DNA of 64,000 bases from Chaetoceros tenuissimus (lineage: Eukaryota; Bacillariophyta; Thalassiosirophyceae; Chaetocerotales; Chaetocerotaceae), in assembly GCA_021927905.1 (NCBI GenBank), contig BLLK01000022.1, forward strand, positions 124,001 to 188,000. Direction: 5' to 3'. Every line of letters begins with the position of its first letter. The first letter of the stretch is position 1. Below the pieces are notes generated by a model. The model saw nothing but the letters and a program-made list of their open reading frames with translations, was not told where the DNA came from and ran no database searches. This document shows, in pieces, positions 40,676 through 52,324 of the stretch. The position numbers and the translations under genes were made by a program.

Positions 40676-43050
40676 CTAATCAAATTGAACTGCTCTAAAC
40701 TCTGACATCCCCGCGTTCCATCCCCAAGGGCTGTAGCGACTTCTACGAGTCCGAAGTTCTGCGATGAAATCTCTTTGTTCCTGCTCTGTAGATCCAATGC
40801 TTTCTCGAGGGGTATTCACAACAGAGCGCTTGAAAGCCTGAATCATGCTCAACCTGTTGTTATGGTGATATCTATCGTTGCGATTTTCAATGACCTCTTC
40901 TTCAAAAATATCTGAATCCATCAAAGTCTTGAGATTAGTGACCATAGTGTTGTAATTTTCCGCAGAACTTTGGAACTCCTCCGAGAACGAAGCAAAAGTG
41001 GTATTGCTAGAAGAAAACACTTTCTCCACGAAGAACTTCTCTGCCATTTTCTCGAAATGTCTACGGGAGAGATGCTCGTGATTATGGTTTGGATGAGCAA
41101 CGTGAGTTTGGTTGAGAAAGAGTTCCTTAAGGATTTTCCTACTCTCGCTGACGGAAGTAAGAAAAAATATGAGGAAATCCTTCAAGTCACCAGTTTGAAT
41201 CGCATTCATTACCTCTCTAGGTGTGGCTGAACCATATCTAAGTTGAAGAAATGAGTCAGCTGTGAGATGTTGGCGACAAAGAGCTCGGAGGTCTGATTCC
41301 AATGTATCTTCTTCACTGAGGAAACCATATGAGAAAAAGTCATTTTGATGTAATGTATTGTAAACCTGCATGATGTTAGTTTTCATTTCCGTCATGGCCT
41401 GTTGGAAGAACAAAGATGATGAGAAACTGTTATACCCTGCGAAAACTAAAATGAAATGATGTCTCTTTTGTGATTGAGAATGCGATCATACCTTTACGGT
41501 GCCCTTACTAGGTGCTGACAGAAAGGAACTCATGAAGGACCTTGTGATCCAGCTATTGTACTGTACTGGCGTGTGATAACTACTAAAGTATGCTGCTCTA
41601 TCGGTTGGTTCTGCTTTCCATGTAGCATTTAGTATCTTTTCTTTCCACTCGTGGTCCCCTACGGCCTTTACTAGCTGTCCATGAAGCGCCTTGACTCGTG
41701 AGTATTTTTTCTTGTCTCTCGCGATGGCATTGGTCTCCATCTTGGATAGAAGGTTATGCTTACGAAGTTCTTTTTCCTCTTTGGCTTCTTTGAGGAATTC
41801 TCCAAGCTCCTGTGCTCTTTCGTAGTTGTCATCCTCTTCGCGAAGGGCTTCAAGCAACTCTTTGAGTTTCTCACGACAAGTTTCATTTTCTCTGTCTGTG
41901 AGTGTTTTGTATGTAGTCTCGATACTCTTGAAGTCCTTGATCTCTAGAAATGGACCAATGGGCTCACCGGTAGACTCTTCAAAGAACTCTTTCGTTGCGA
42001 TGAGATTCTTCCAACGACAACTGTTTCCAAAACATTCCGTGATAGTCCGGTCAACCCAAGATGTGGACCAACGTCCAAGCATCTGATGGCCATGGAAGTA
42101 AGCTTCCTTACACTGATAGCATAGCTAGGGGAGGAATCATAAGTAGTGCATTGAGGTGAGACAATGAGTGTGAGTGTGTGTGAACATGGTAATTGTTTGA
42201 TTGTTAAAAGGAACATCTTCAAGCTCGTGTTACTTACATGTAAACCGCATTGGTAACCATGGTATGGATTAGCACCCACTCTTCCAGGCTTTTCTTCTTC
42301 CATATTGTAAGCCCAACATTCTTCGCCTAGCTCACACTTACTCGATACCATCATTCGAAGCAGTCTTTGTACAGAGGGTGTGTAGATGAAACGATGGTCA
42401 ATACAACTAGAAATCAAATTTTCCAAGTCCTTGATCTTTTCCTTCTGTCCACTCAACACGACTACTCTTACGATGTGTTCGTAGGTGACTAAAGAGCGGA
42501 GACGCTTGGACATTTGGGACAAGGAGAATAGTACACGAGTGCTTGGAATGTATGAGAAGATGTTTTGGATAATGCCTCCACAGAGGAGGTCAAAATCAAT
42601 TTTGTAGTCTGTAGGCTCAAGGTAGAGGATCTTGGAGGGCTTGGAAGGAGCGGAGGCTTCTTGCTTGGCGTCTGGCTTTGTACCTTTGTCGTCTTGACTG
42701 TAATTGTCATCCTCATCTTGGTCATTAGATTTCTTTCCACTTCTCTTCTTCTTTTTGCGTGGAGGCTTGGCAGTTACAACTTGCTCTTCTTCCTCGTCGA
42801 CATCAGAATCGATTTCTGTGAATACAATTCGCTTCTTTGATGAAAGGCGAGATGATCTGCGATTGGTTGTAGCAGGAGCTTCAGCAACTTCTTCTCCTGA
42901 ATCGACAGCATTGGAATCGATTGCATCATTGCTAGATGGTTCGATCTCATTGGAAGTAGTGCCGTTGTTTTCTTGATTGTTGGAGTCTGCAGTATCAAGT
43001 AGATTCAAATTCTGCAAGTCTGTGTTGGTTTCAGAGGGATTCGGTTCCAT
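40676..43050 (-). CDS. F-box-like protein with a C-terminal zinc-binding region
   Basis: Exons 43050-42238, 42124-41492 and 41398-40676; introns of 113 and 93 nt, both phase 0; 722 residues. The N-terminal 140 residues are disordered and acidic, with basic nuclear-type clusters (RRSSRLSSKKR, PPRKKKKRSGKK). An F-box-like helical domain is at about 155-195 (DLLCGGIIQNIFSYIPSTRVLFSLSQMSKRLRSL). Around the first exon junction there is a Cys/His cluster, HGYQCGLH plus LCYQCKEAYFHGH and TECFGNSCRWK, probably zinc-binding. The rest is helical and charged. F-box proteins are SCF ubiquitin-ligase substrate receptors, but the degenerate F-box and lack of LRR or WD repeats leave the target unknown. Exon junctions were fixed by reading frame. 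Confidence 0.7.
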
Positions 43051-43535
43051 GGTTGCTTTCTTTCTTTACTTCAACGCCTTTCAAAAATGAAAGCTTTTAA
43101 TTTGTGAGAGAAGAGTAGAAGGATGTTCAAAAAAGGTGGTGTCTTTTTCAAAATCAAATGAAAATACCATTTAGGGTTAGGAAGTCAACCGTTATACCGT
43201 TAGGTACGTACTAGTACATACTGAAGGCAACACAACGATTAGACTACGAAACTGTAACGAAACTCTCTGCTCTCTGCTGTTGATCACAGCCGACATCAAT
43301 GCATCTAATCAAACTATTACCTATTGATACTCACCCAAGTACAGCTTGAGCTTATTCATTTTTGAAATAGCTATTCATTACAGAGATCTGTCTAGAAATC
43401 TATCTAGTTGCTCACATACGGAAAAGGAGCCACTAAATTCAATATCTTCAATCACAACGATCCCTTGACGATCGGCATCAAAGTTTCCCTCGTAAAGAAT
43501 TCAAAAGATCGCCAAATTACCATTTCCATTTCAAC
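43051..43535. other. Divergent promoter region
   Basis: A spacer of 485 bp between the F-box-like gene (minus) and the coiled-coil gene (plus). No gene seen. Confidence 0.5.
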
Positions 43536-46500
43536 ATGTCTATAAGAAATCCATATCTCAAACAAAGCAATCAAGAGAAGATGTCGTCCACTCGTAACGC
43601 CTCTTCTCAGTCTTCAGAATCATCCTCCGAGACTTTATCTACGAGCCAAGTCGACTCTCAAGCATCTCAACAAGCCAATGAAAATAGCATTCCTACATCC
43701 AAACCAGAACAATCTACAAAAGAACTCATGAAACAGATCAAAGAATATAACTTGCAAAAAGATCAGCATCAAGACCTCAACACATCTTATTCAAAATCAG
43801 GTCAACAACTTCGTCAACGAAAACAATTGCGAAGTATACAATTTGAACTACAGAGTCTAGTCTGCTACCCAATGAAATATGATGAATGCATGCCTTTATT
43901 CTATTTACACAAGACAGACTCTTTTCTTGATTTAAAAGAGAGTAGTAGAGATTTGTATCAGGTTTTAAATCATGTCCATGATTGTTTCATTCAAGAATAT
44001 CGCATCAAAATGGAAGAGGAGGAGGATCGAGACAAGACTTTGAATGTGAGTGTTTGGGAACAAGAGAATGAGAATCAGTATCTAGTGGCTTTATTGGACT
44101 TTATGGATACTGTTTATAGTGTCTTGGACTGTGATTTAGTGTTTCAGTCCTTGGCTAGAGCTCATTACGTTGATGAAGAGGAGTATACTGTGCTTGAATG
44201 CTTTTTGGGACTTTTGAATGAAGAGGGGTTTGATTCATTGCAGCAGCAGTTATTTGGTATCATGTGCAAAGCTCTTTTGAATGTAGAATTTATTCACAGT
44301 TATGTTTCCTCACTGACAATTTTACCAAAAGATGGATACGATTCACTATTGGGAAAGGGTATGGGTTTAGGTCTTGATCATTGTGAATTGCAAGATAGAT
44401 TGAAGAGAGTTACATTGAATGTATTCAGCGAAATGGCAGATATTTATGCCAAAGAGAAAACGGAAACTGACTCACAAGATTCAGAATCAGAGAAAAGAAT
44501 TGATTGGCTAGAAATGACATGCCTCAGTTTCCTTGCATCTTTATATAGAACCAATTTGTTGGACGTGCACGATTTATTGCTGGAATTTGATCAAGGTAGA
44601 GACGGCAACTTTCACGACATGATTTTGAAGTATCTTGAGCATGGCAGTGATGAATTGAAACAAGCTCAATCTTTTGATTCTACAAACATTTCTCAATTGG
44701 ACGTTTTCGGACTCACTCGAACTCATTTGAAGTTTTCTCTTTTGATGCTGATGAAAGATAAGGATTGTACGGATAATGGAAACACAGTACATGTCAATGA
44801 TACAGTCCTAAACTCTCTCATACAAGACATCATTTTGTACAAAGCTACGCGCACAATTCAAATTCAAGGACTGTTTCACTACCTTTCTGTTCATACCATG
44901 ATACATATATGTAAAGCAAATAGTTCAACCCATATCAGAACATTTTCCAAGTCAAAGAGCTTTGCTTCATGGATTGGAAAGGCAATCCAGAAATTTTCAG
45001 CTGGAGATTCATGGCGATTATCAACAGGCCTATCCCTGATGCTATCTTACTTGTTTGCGAGAGTTGGCCCTGCTGTGAGGAAGTACATGAGTGCCCAATG
45101 TCGACGGGATGCAAACACTTTACCTCGTATTTTAGACGAACTTGTCAAGATGTATTCGTCCTCTTCCATCATGTCCACTATTTCGACCCATCTATTGATG
45201 AAGTGTCTCTTGATACAAGATGTCTGTAATAATCAGTCGCATTCTAAAGACGATCTTGCTAACAACACATGGGAGCTTCTATTGAAAAATGAGAGGGTTT
45301 TGAGTGCATTGAATATAAATGAATCTCAACGTGCTGTCGAGACCCAAGCGAAATTAGATTTCATTTTATTTTTGTTGAGAGAGAACAGTTTCAGTCAAAG
45401 AATCTGTGAGAATCTTGATAAATGGATACCAACATATGTGGCTCTAGTGAATGGTATTGATATTGACCTATATGGTCATAGCTTTGCACCATCTATGCAA
45501 CTCAATGCTGCAGAGATCCTTTGTAATATTCGCATAAATCGTCAAGATGTGGATGGAAAAGCGATTGAAAGACTTATGCGTAAATTTGTGTTCAATTTTC
45601 AAGAGGAACATTCTCAATTCGGGGCTTTTGACTATGCCCTCACTCAAAGAATGTCTCGTGATCTACTGAGACGGGCATTGAATTTACAATCTCTGCTGCC
45701 TTTTGTTTGCCACGTTGATGCATACGACGTCGCCAATCTTATCTTTTCATCCTCTTCTGAAATATCGCAACGTAATGATCAACTAGAAGAAAGAATGCTG
45801 AAAAAGGAAGAAGAAGTTGATGCTATGTTTGATAAATGCAAGAAGTTGACGATCGATAGAAATCGCCTCGAAGATCAAGTCATGAAAATGAAAAAGACTT
45901 TTGATCTTGACCTTAGGAAGCGAGTAGCAGAAGTAAGAGAAATGGCAGAAGATAATGCCGAATCAAGTAGGGAAGAAAAGAAACTCCTTTCGAAAGAATT
46001 GGCAAAATCAAAACAAGAGATTAACAATCAAAAGGAAATTTACTTGAAGCTCACAAATGAGTTGAAAGAAGAAAGAAAACAAGCAGGCGAAAGGGAAAAG
46101 AAGACGAAGGAAGAAGTTGTGAAACTGAAACAAGAATTGGCAAAAAGTGAGCAAAGCGTTCAGGAGCATATATCCGATCTATCGAGCAGAAGTTCAGAGC
46201 TCAGCAATGCTATTTCTACCATTAGTAATCTGAAAGTTTCTCTAGGTGCAATGAAATCAAAAAATGCAAATATTTCTAGTGAGAACGAGGAGGTTAAGAG
46301 AGATCTCGAAGTTTCTCTTTCCAATCTAATTGGACTCACTCAAATCTTGAACGAAAAGGAGAAAGAAAACCTCAGTGAGCAACAAATAGTAATGAAACAA
46401 CTACAAGATGCAACAGCTAAGCTGGAAAATGTCGAAACTAAGAGTCGCAACACCGAAGAAAAATATTCTTTAGTGAAAGAGAAATATCGGGAATTGAAGC

Positions 46501-46859
46501 AAATGTATGAAGACGAGGTCAAGAAAAGGAGAGACGAGAAGAAAAAATATGAGAAAGAGCTGCTTGAAAGGAAAAACCGCGATAAAGAGAGGCGGCGGCA
46601 GGAAAAAGAGATGTCAGAGAGAAGACAGGAAAAAGAGAGACAACAGAAGGAGAGTAGACGACGTGATGATGCGAGATTGCAAAATGATAAGTCAAACAGA
46701 TCCGATGGTAGGAAGCCAATGGGGACAATAGATTTTATGAACAGTATTCACAATACATCGACCAGTTTTATTCAAGATTCAACGAAGGAAACCTCAACTT
46801 CTCGGTCTCTAAACAACGATCGAAGAAAAAGAACAGGGAATTTTAAAATAGTAAAGTAA
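43536..46859 (+). CDS. Large helical-repeat and coiled-coil protein, function unknown
   Basis: 1107 residues, one exon. Residues 1-75 are Ser/Gln-rich and disordered. About 85-740 is all-helical with Leu-rich segments of armadillo/HEAT character but no clear repeat register. From about 745 to 1060 lies a long coiled coil (heptads such as KKLTIDRNRLEDQVMKMKKTFDLDLRKRV), becoming very basic toward the end (KERRRQEKEMSERRQEKERQQKE). The layout, helical solenoid followed by coiled coil, is like p115/Uso1 tethers or CIP2A. I see no conserved motif that decides between them, so neither name is applied. It is probably a cytosolic or nuclear scaffold that dimerises. No membrane span or targeting peptide. 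Confidence 0.6.
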   Translation: MSIRNPYLKQSNQEKMSSTRNASSQSSESSSETLSTSQVDSQASQQANENSIPTSKPEQSTKELMKQIKEYNLQKDQHQDLNTSYSKSGQQLRQRKQLRSIQFELQSLVCYPMKYDECMPLFYLHKTDSFLDLKESSRDLYQVLNHVHDCFIQEYRIKMEEEEDRDKTLNVSVWEQENENQYLVALLDFMDTVYSVLDCDLVFQSLARAHYVDEEEYTVLECFLGLLNEEGFDSLQQQLFGIMCKALLNVEFIHSYVSSLTILPKDGYDSLLGKGMGLGLDHCELQDRLKRVTLNVFSEMADIYAKEKTETDSQDSESEKRIDWLEMTCLSFLASLYRTNLLDVHDLLLEFDQGRDGNFHDMILKYLEHGSDELKQAQSFDSTNISQLDVFGLTRTHLKFSLLMLMKDKDCTDNGNTVHVNDTVLNSLIQDIILYKATRTIQIQGLFHYLSVHTMIHICKANSSTHIRTFSKSKSFASWIGKAIQKFSAGDSWRLSTGLSLMLSYLFARVGPAVRKYMSAQCRRDANTLPRILDELVKMYSSSSIMSTISTHLLMKCLLIQDVCNNQSHSKDDLANNTWELLLKNERVLSALNINESQRAVETQAKLDFILFLLRENSFSQRICENLDKWIPTYVALVNGIDIDLYGHSFAPSMQLNAAEILCNIRINRQDVDGKAIERLMRKFVFNFQEEHSQFGAFDYALTQRMSRDLLRRALNLQSLLPFVCHVDAYDVANLIFSSSSEISQRNDQLEERMLKKEEEVDAMFDKCKKLTIDRNRLEDQVMKMKKTFDLDLRKRVAEVREMAEDNAESSREEKKLLSKELAKSKQEINNQKEIYLKLTNELKEERKQAGEREKKTKEEVVKLKQELAKSEQSVQEHISDLSSRSSELSNAISTISNLKVSLGAMKSKNANISSENEEVKRDLEVSLSNLIGLTQILNEKEKENLSEQQIVMKQLQDATAKLENVETKSRNTEEKYSLVKEKYRELKQMYEDEVKKRRDEKKKYEKELLERKNRDKERRRQEKEMSERRQEKERQQKESRRRDDARLQNDKSNRSDGRKPMGTIDFMNSIHNTSTSFIQDSTKETSTSRSLNNDRRKRTGNFKIVK

Positions 46860-46998
46860 GGGTTCTTCGTGATTTACTTTATCTGTAAATGTAGACATCG
46901 AGTATTAAAAATTATATTTGGCGCAAAATAGATAAGAATTTTAAACTGAAACATTTATTATTATAAAAATAAGTATATTCATATGGACGCGTATTTTT

Positions 46999-48744
46999 TT
47001 AACAACACTTTCCAAACAACCACGCACATCCATTACTTCTACAAGACAATTTGTCTGTGAGCGTATTACAAACTACCGGAACAATGTTCAGATCATCTGC
47101 ATCCTGCTCTTTCCCAATATCAAGATTGGCATCAACTTCAATTGCATCTCCTAGAACATCAACATCTAGATTAGTGTTGAGTCCATCACTCAAGGAAACG
47201 TCAGCTTCTGCATCAGCAAAATTTTCTAAGTTTGCATTGATATCAACAAGACTATGGCCTTCTAACTCAATATTAATGAGTGCGTATGGATGCGTAGAGT
47301 CAAGATCAATATCAATTGGAGTAATTTTGAGCTCAAGTCCAAGTCCTCCAAAGTCCTTGCAAATGTAGGTTTCATCAGTTAGCAAGTGAGCCTTTAGGTA
47401 ACTCTGAGAATACGCTTCTCCATTTAGCCCTGCTTCCACTACAACGAGCTCATCCAACACCTCAATAGTTGCATCTCCAAAACCATGGTTGAATCCTACA
47501 TAGAGATCAGCCAAGGTTCCAGTCTCTATCTTTAAAACAACCGGAATATTCTTTGGATTGATAGATGCGTCAGTAGTACCAAATAGCTCGACAGTAACTG
47601 GTCCATTGAGAGGATTGACAGTAATTTTGTGTGAGTCGAACCATCCTAGTTGCCAGTTCTTTGCAGGATTATAGCAGAGACCAGAGTCATGATGAAATGG
47701 ATTTCCCATAATTCCTGTGTAATCAGAGTCGAATACATCGTCCAGTCCACCGCTATATCCTAGACCGAGATTATTTCCGATCTCGTGCATAACAACTCCA
47801 ATATGCTTGTAGTACTTCGACTGGTAAACACTCAACCAATGATTGACATACGAGTATGCACCCCAGCCACAATCATAGTAACAGTCTTCAAGTAGATAAA
47901 AGACATGATCGTATGGTCCTGGTAAAGAAAATCCTAACTTTGTGTTTACAGCAGCAGTGATTGCATTCTTGATAAGTGCTGGCGAGTTCCCTTCCAAAGA
48001 CAAATGGATATCGACCTCAATAACTCCATCTGCATTAGGAGAAGTTAGACTTGGCACAGTGATATCTCCTGGTCCAATTGTGAATACATCATTGGAACAC
48101 ATGTTCAGATTATTAGTCAAGGAAATGACATCTTCATCTGTACAAAAAAGTGCATTGGAAATGACCTCAGGTGAATCTGCAACAGTCTTCCCGACAGAAT
48201 CCTTAACTTTGACCACCAAAGCTTTTTTCTGACCAATTGTGCTTACAGCATAACTCTTTGTTTTTTCAATTGTACTTTCTGCTGTACGTAGAGAACCATC
48301 CAAATTCCCCGCAACATGATTAACTGTTCCATCTGAAAGATCAACAACAGTTTCTACTGCTTCAATTACATTAAGGTCAACCGGTAGCTGGACACAATCA
48401 GGAGTAAGGGTTGCAAGTTTGTAGTTCAAAAGGGAAGTTCCTGGGATAATGACGCCATCATGGACCATTTTCTTCAAACTTTCAATTTGCCATTTAGTTC
48501 CTCTGATTGGAAGTGTGAAACCTACGATACCTTCTGTATCGATAGGGTCAATCAAACACTCCAAGATTTCATGGCCATAGTTGAGTAAACTCCTATCTGC
48601 TCTGAAGCGAGATGCTACCATGAGTGTGCATCCTTTTGCAGTTGAAGTAATACCAAGATTTCGCTTAGTATTTTGAATTTGCTTCGCTGAAGCTGGAACC
48701 AAGAGCAAGGAAAGAGAAAAAAGGATATTCTTGTTTAACATCAT
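46999..48744 (-). CDS. Gametolysin-like (peptidase M11) pseudopeptidase
   Basis: 581 residues, one exon. A signal peptide (NILFSLSLLLVPASAKQ, 6-22) indicates secretion. The middle matches the M11 fold: the active-site helix reads HEIGNNLGLGY at residues 320-330, and a Met-turn-like YTGIMGNPF follows. In active M11 enzymes this helix is HExxHxxGxxH, with three zinc ligands. Here the first His (320) and the Glu (321) remain, but the second ligand is Asn (N324) and the third is Tyr (Y330). Zinc catalysis is therefore unlikely. The ending VCNTLTDKLSCRSNGCAWLFGKCC is Cys-rich, and Val/Asp-rich blocks (VDLNV, NLENFADAEADVSLSDGLNTNLDVDV) surround the domain. Gametolysins degrade cell-wall or extracellular glycoproteins; this one may bind rather than cut. 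The full-length frame argues against a decayed gene. Confidence 0.8.
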   Translation of the reverse strand: MMLNKNILFSLSLLLVPASAKQIQNTKRNLGITSTAKGCTLMVASRFRADRSLLNYGHEILECLIDPIDTEGIVGFTLPIRGTKWQIESLKKMVHDGVIIPGTSLLNYKLATLTPDCVQLPVDLNVIEAVETVVDLSDGTVNHVAGNLDGSLRTAESTIEKTKSYAVSTIGQKKALVVKVKDSVGKTVADSPEVISNALFCTDEDVISLTNNLNMCSNDVFTIGPGDITVPSLTSPNADGVIEVDIHLSLEGNSPALIKNAITAAVNTKLGFSLPGPYDHVFYLLEDCYYDCGWGAYSYVNHWLSVYQSKYYKHIGVVMHEIGNNLGLGYSGGLDDVFDSDYTGIMGNPFHHDSGLCYNPAKNWQLGWFDSHKITVNPLNGPVTVELFGTTDASINPKNIPVVLKIETGTLADLYVGFNHGFGDATIEVLDELVVVEAGLNGEAYSQSYLKAHLLTDETYICKDFGGLGLELKITPIDIDLDSTHPYALINIELEGHSLVDINANLENFADAEADVSLSDGLNTNLDVDVLGDAIEVDANLDIGKEQDADDLNIVPVVCNTLTDKLSCRSNGCAWLFGKCC

Positions 48745-49249
48745 GATTTTATTACTAGAATTTGTTTGTTTTCATTAAATTCAAGGCAACGATAACTTTT
48801 CACAATTTGTTTTATGAGCATAGTGGTGAAGTATGATGGTTGAGTAGACGAGGAAGAGAGAATTAAAAAAGTGATGGGATGCAGAACTCAATGACTTCCT
48901 CATCGATCATGAAATCAATGACAAAATACGTACATTTTTGTCTGAAAAGAGCCTAATCAATCATGAAATGACCCGTCCCGCGGTCGACGACTTCTTCATC
49001 GTACTACCTAGCCACTTCAATTGTGCTAGCCATTTGATATCATTTCTCTCTTTCTTTTTCTTCTTTCTTTCTCTCTGACACATTTTGTATGTACGTATCA
49101 ATAGTGGTATCCCACGATAACGATCAATTGCTGCTGCGCTCTCTCGTCCCTATCTTTCTTCACACGAACTGTTGCACTGTTGCTCTCTTCCGTTATCGCG
49201 AAGCCTACTTTGTTCATCAGAGTTCAAATACTAATTAAAGTATAGAACC
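48745..49249. other. Divergent promoter region
   Basis: About 505 bp between the pseudopeptidase gene (minus) and the EXS-domain gene (plus). A CT-rich tract with TTTCTTTC runs lies near 49044-49076. No gene seen. Confidence 0.5.
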
Positions 49250-51408
49250 ATGGATGTTGCTGCAATTGTTGCATCAGTCGGCTCCTTTGTAGTGTCGGAA
49301 AGGGTTATAAAAGCCAAAGCCACATTCTTATTTGGCCTAGGTTGCACAGTATGCTACGATCTTTTTATTCATAGCAATGATGCTGCAACTCTTCGCGTTT
49401 ATAGAGGTGAGATATCTTTTAAAATGAGCATTCGCTTTCGCAGTAATAAGTTTTCTCATGTAACCTCTTGCTGCATTTTATTAAATTAACTTCAGGGCCT
49501 GGATTTATAGCATTGTCGTTTATTTTATTTGCTTTTTGTTTACGATCATGGAGGCGAAACGGTATAGCCTGCGACGAACTCATATTTCTACCAGGTACCA
49601 AGTACGCTGTAAAAGCATCTGGTCCATCAAGTATAAGACATTTGCCTATAAATTTAAGACATGAAAAAGAAAAAAGAATACCTGGCAAAGACACGCCAAA
49701 AAGAGATAACATTTCAAGAACTTCGTTTGACATGGATGAATCATACAGTGGAGATATAAGTGGGATAGAAATGGTTGGTGCTCCTTCGAGATCAAATACT
49801 TCAAGCAGTCACCAGCTGTTGTTAGGTAGAGATGATAGCAGTGACGAAAGTGAGGAATTGGAGCATACTCTTGAGGAGGGAAAGCTTGATACCCTGTCAC
49901 CACTGACACCACTAAATGATACTTCCTCTATTGAGAAAGAAAGTCTTCAGAAAAGTCCTTTAGATATGGATGAACAAGAAATGATGCCACTTACTTTAGC
50001 AGATGAAAATGATAGCTACTCACCTAGAAATATATGGAGGGCTTGCAGAAGACCTAGGTCTGGAAGCAAAAAGGGAGATGATAAACAATCAGATAGTGAA
50101 TCATTAGGGGAGGACTCTTCAAAGAACAAAGAACTCTCAAAAACACAACAGGCACAGCAAAAGTTTAAGGGATTTTTAAAGCTTTTTGAGTCACTATCAA
50201 GAGAAACCAATGAATATGCCCCATCTGGTCCAATCGTTGCCAGTGCCGGTCTTGATCTTTGCATGCCTGTTCTCCTCAACTTTCACATGTTCATGATTTT
50301 AACTCACACAGATGGAGCAGCAGATATGCAAATCCCTCCTCAGGTATTACCATTAATTTTTCTCTCAATCTTGATGATTCGGAGTTTTATTCCTTTTAAA
50401 TCAAGAAAACGATTTTGGAAAACAGTGCATTCAGCAGTATCAGCGCCATTTTATACCGTTAGTTTTCGAGATGAGATTATTGGTGAAGTTGCAACAAGTG
50501 CAGTTAGACCTTTGCAAGATATTTTCTTTGCATTGTTTTACTACTTTGCATCGATGTATGATATTTGTACTGGTTCACCTGAACTTGAGCATACAGGAAC
50601 AAGACTTGAAACAAATATCGTGTTACACAACATAGTTTTGCCAACTTGCGCAGTATTACCACTGGTCAGTAGGTTTCTACAAACTCTTCGGCAAGCATAC
50701 GATGAACAGCGTAGATGGCCTCATCTCGGTAACTCTTTCAAATACGCGACTGCAACAATTGTTATCTTTTACGGTATGACTCATTCGGAAGAGGAACGGT
50801 CCAAATATTGGAAATACTGTGCTCTTGCTTGCCTGTTGTATCAAATTTGGTGGGATATTGTAATTGACTGGGAAGTTTTACGGATAATACCTCGCGAGGA
50901 AGTTTCTTCATGTTCTTGTATTCCATTCATTTCTCGAATCAAACTACGATCGCAGACATTATTCAAGAACGAAAGAACCTACTGGCGAATCATCATTTTC
51001 AATACCTTATTCCGTTTTACTTGGATGTTATGTTTTATTCCTGCTTATCACCTTGACTGGAATGGAAAAATCAAAAACACACTAACTGTTGAATTAAGCA
51101 CTGTGGTGAGTTTCACAGTTGGGCTGCTAGAGTTACTGCGTCGATGTTGCTGGGTCATACTCAGACTTGAGCTGGAGACGATCAAATTAACCAGTGAAAA
51201 GTACAACGGTAACACTTACGCAGCTCCGTCATCCAAAGTTCAATATCGTTGCTGTGCACCGAAAGAAAATTCTGAGACACCTTCGCAGCGTAATGCTATG
51301 AAATGGGCACAATACCGAATTCTAGTCAAGAGATTATTTTGCCTCGAACTATTCGTCTATTTTGCTGGAACTGCAGCTCTAGGAATAGTTGTCGCTACCC
51401 TAATATAA
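49250..51408 (+). CDS. EXS-domain (XPR1/SYG1/ERD1-like) membrane protein without SPX
   Basis: Exons 49250-49406 and 49496-51408; 89-nt phase-1 intron; 689 residues. There are several membrane spans in the first 80 residues, and a disordered, acidic/Ser-rich stretch at about 90-250. The EXS domain then has the family hallmarks RPLQDIFFALFYY (about 345-357), TLRQAYDEQRRWPHLGNSFKYA, YQIWWDIVIDWEVLR and a C-terminal span-rich region. XPR1 and SYG1 export phosphate and carry an N-terminal SPX domain that senses inositol pyrophosphate; ERD1 lacks SPX and acts in Golgi phosphate recycling. No SPX is visible here, so an ERD1-type role is more likely. The long N-terminal insert is diatom-specific as far as I can see. 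Confidence 0.85.
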
Positions 51409-51514
51409 AAGCTATCTATAGATGTCACAATTGACAAGTCATATATATATTGATTTTCCAAAATTATTTTTATTCTTATTGTAGCATAGCTTAGACAACC
51501 TGCTAGAATGCAAG

Positions 51515-52324
51515 TCATTCTTCTGCATAAGTTCCTTTGAAATTTAATCCCTTATGCCCAACAGCAACTTTTCCATTTTGACGTTCGTATAACTCAGGTT
51601 GATTGGCTCCTAACCAGTCTGCCCATTGTCTCACAGCTTTACCTCTATGACTCTTTTCATTTTTCTCCTCTGTCGACATCATTGAAAACGGTCTATCACA
51701 TCCATCTGGAACAAAAATGCTATCCCATCCGAAACCACGTCCTTCAACTGGCGCAACAATCTTTCCTTGACATCTTCCGGTAAATAATACTGGATCAGCG
51801 TGGGGATATGGACAGAAAGCAAGCGTACAAACTGCCACAGCTGATTTGTCTTCGTATGCCAATAAAAGATTGTACAACCCTTCCGATTTTAAAGTCTGTT
51901 GAAACCACTTAATGTACGGACCTGGCATTCCACCAAGCGCTTTAAATTGAAGACTTGTATCTTCTACAACACAAGGGCCATTGGCTAATTGTGAAGCGAG
52001 TATAACTTTGCTTTTGGCAATCGCTTCTGTTGAAACTTCTTGTATTTCAGGTAAATCTACATTGAGTACTTTGAGGTTGACCAAACTTGTTTCTGGATCA
52101 GGACCTTTCGTAGCACCATGCTCAGCCAATATTTTATTCATTTCTCTCGCTTTCATATCGTTTCCAGTGACAAAAGAAATATTCAATTGATTGAATGAAC
52201 CTTCTTCCTTCTCATTTGCAGCTCCTGATAAGGATACACCATGCTGGGCCTTTGGTCCATTTACAAATGCTGCTGTGCACGGAAGGGTTAGAAGAGCTAC
52301 TAATATTGTCTTTTTGTTTATCAT
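51515..52324 (-). CDS. Inosine triphosphate pyrophosphatase (Ham1/RdgB family), plastid-type presequence
   Basis: 269 residues, one exon. ITPases hydrolyse dITP, ITP and XTP to the monophosphate, keeping deaminated purines out of DNA and RNA. The conserved start SFVTGNDMKAREM (the family reads ATxNxxKxxE), the catalytic VVEDTSLQFKALGGMPGPYIKWF, AVCTLAFC and GWDSIFVPDG with KNEKSHRGKAVRQWADWL are all present. The N-terminus is a signal peptide (ILVALLTLPCTAAFVNG) ending in an AAF motif, the plastid-import sign in diatoms. Location in the plastid or ER lumen is therefore likely, which is unusual because the enzyme is normally cytosolic. A cytosolic isoform may come from another gene. The start is well supported by the signal peptide. 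Confidence 0.9.
   Translation of the reverse strand: MINKKTILVALLTLPCTAAFVNGPKAQHGVSLSGAANEKEEGSFNQLNISFVTGNDMKAREMNKILAEHGATKGPDPETSLVNLKVLNVDLPEIQEVSTEAIAKSKVILASQLANGPCVVEDTSLQFKALGGMPGPYIKWFQQTLKSEGLYNLLLAYEDKSAVAVCTLAFCPYPHADPVLFTGRCQGKIVAPVEGRGFGWDSIFVPDGCDRPFSMMSTEEKNEKSHRGKAVRQWADWLGANQPELYERQNGKVAVGHKGLNFKGTYAEE

Noticed and set aside
43536-46859. Naming the coiled-coil protein as CIP2A or p115/Uso1
   Set aside because: Only the overall layout agrees; no diagnostic motif was seen.
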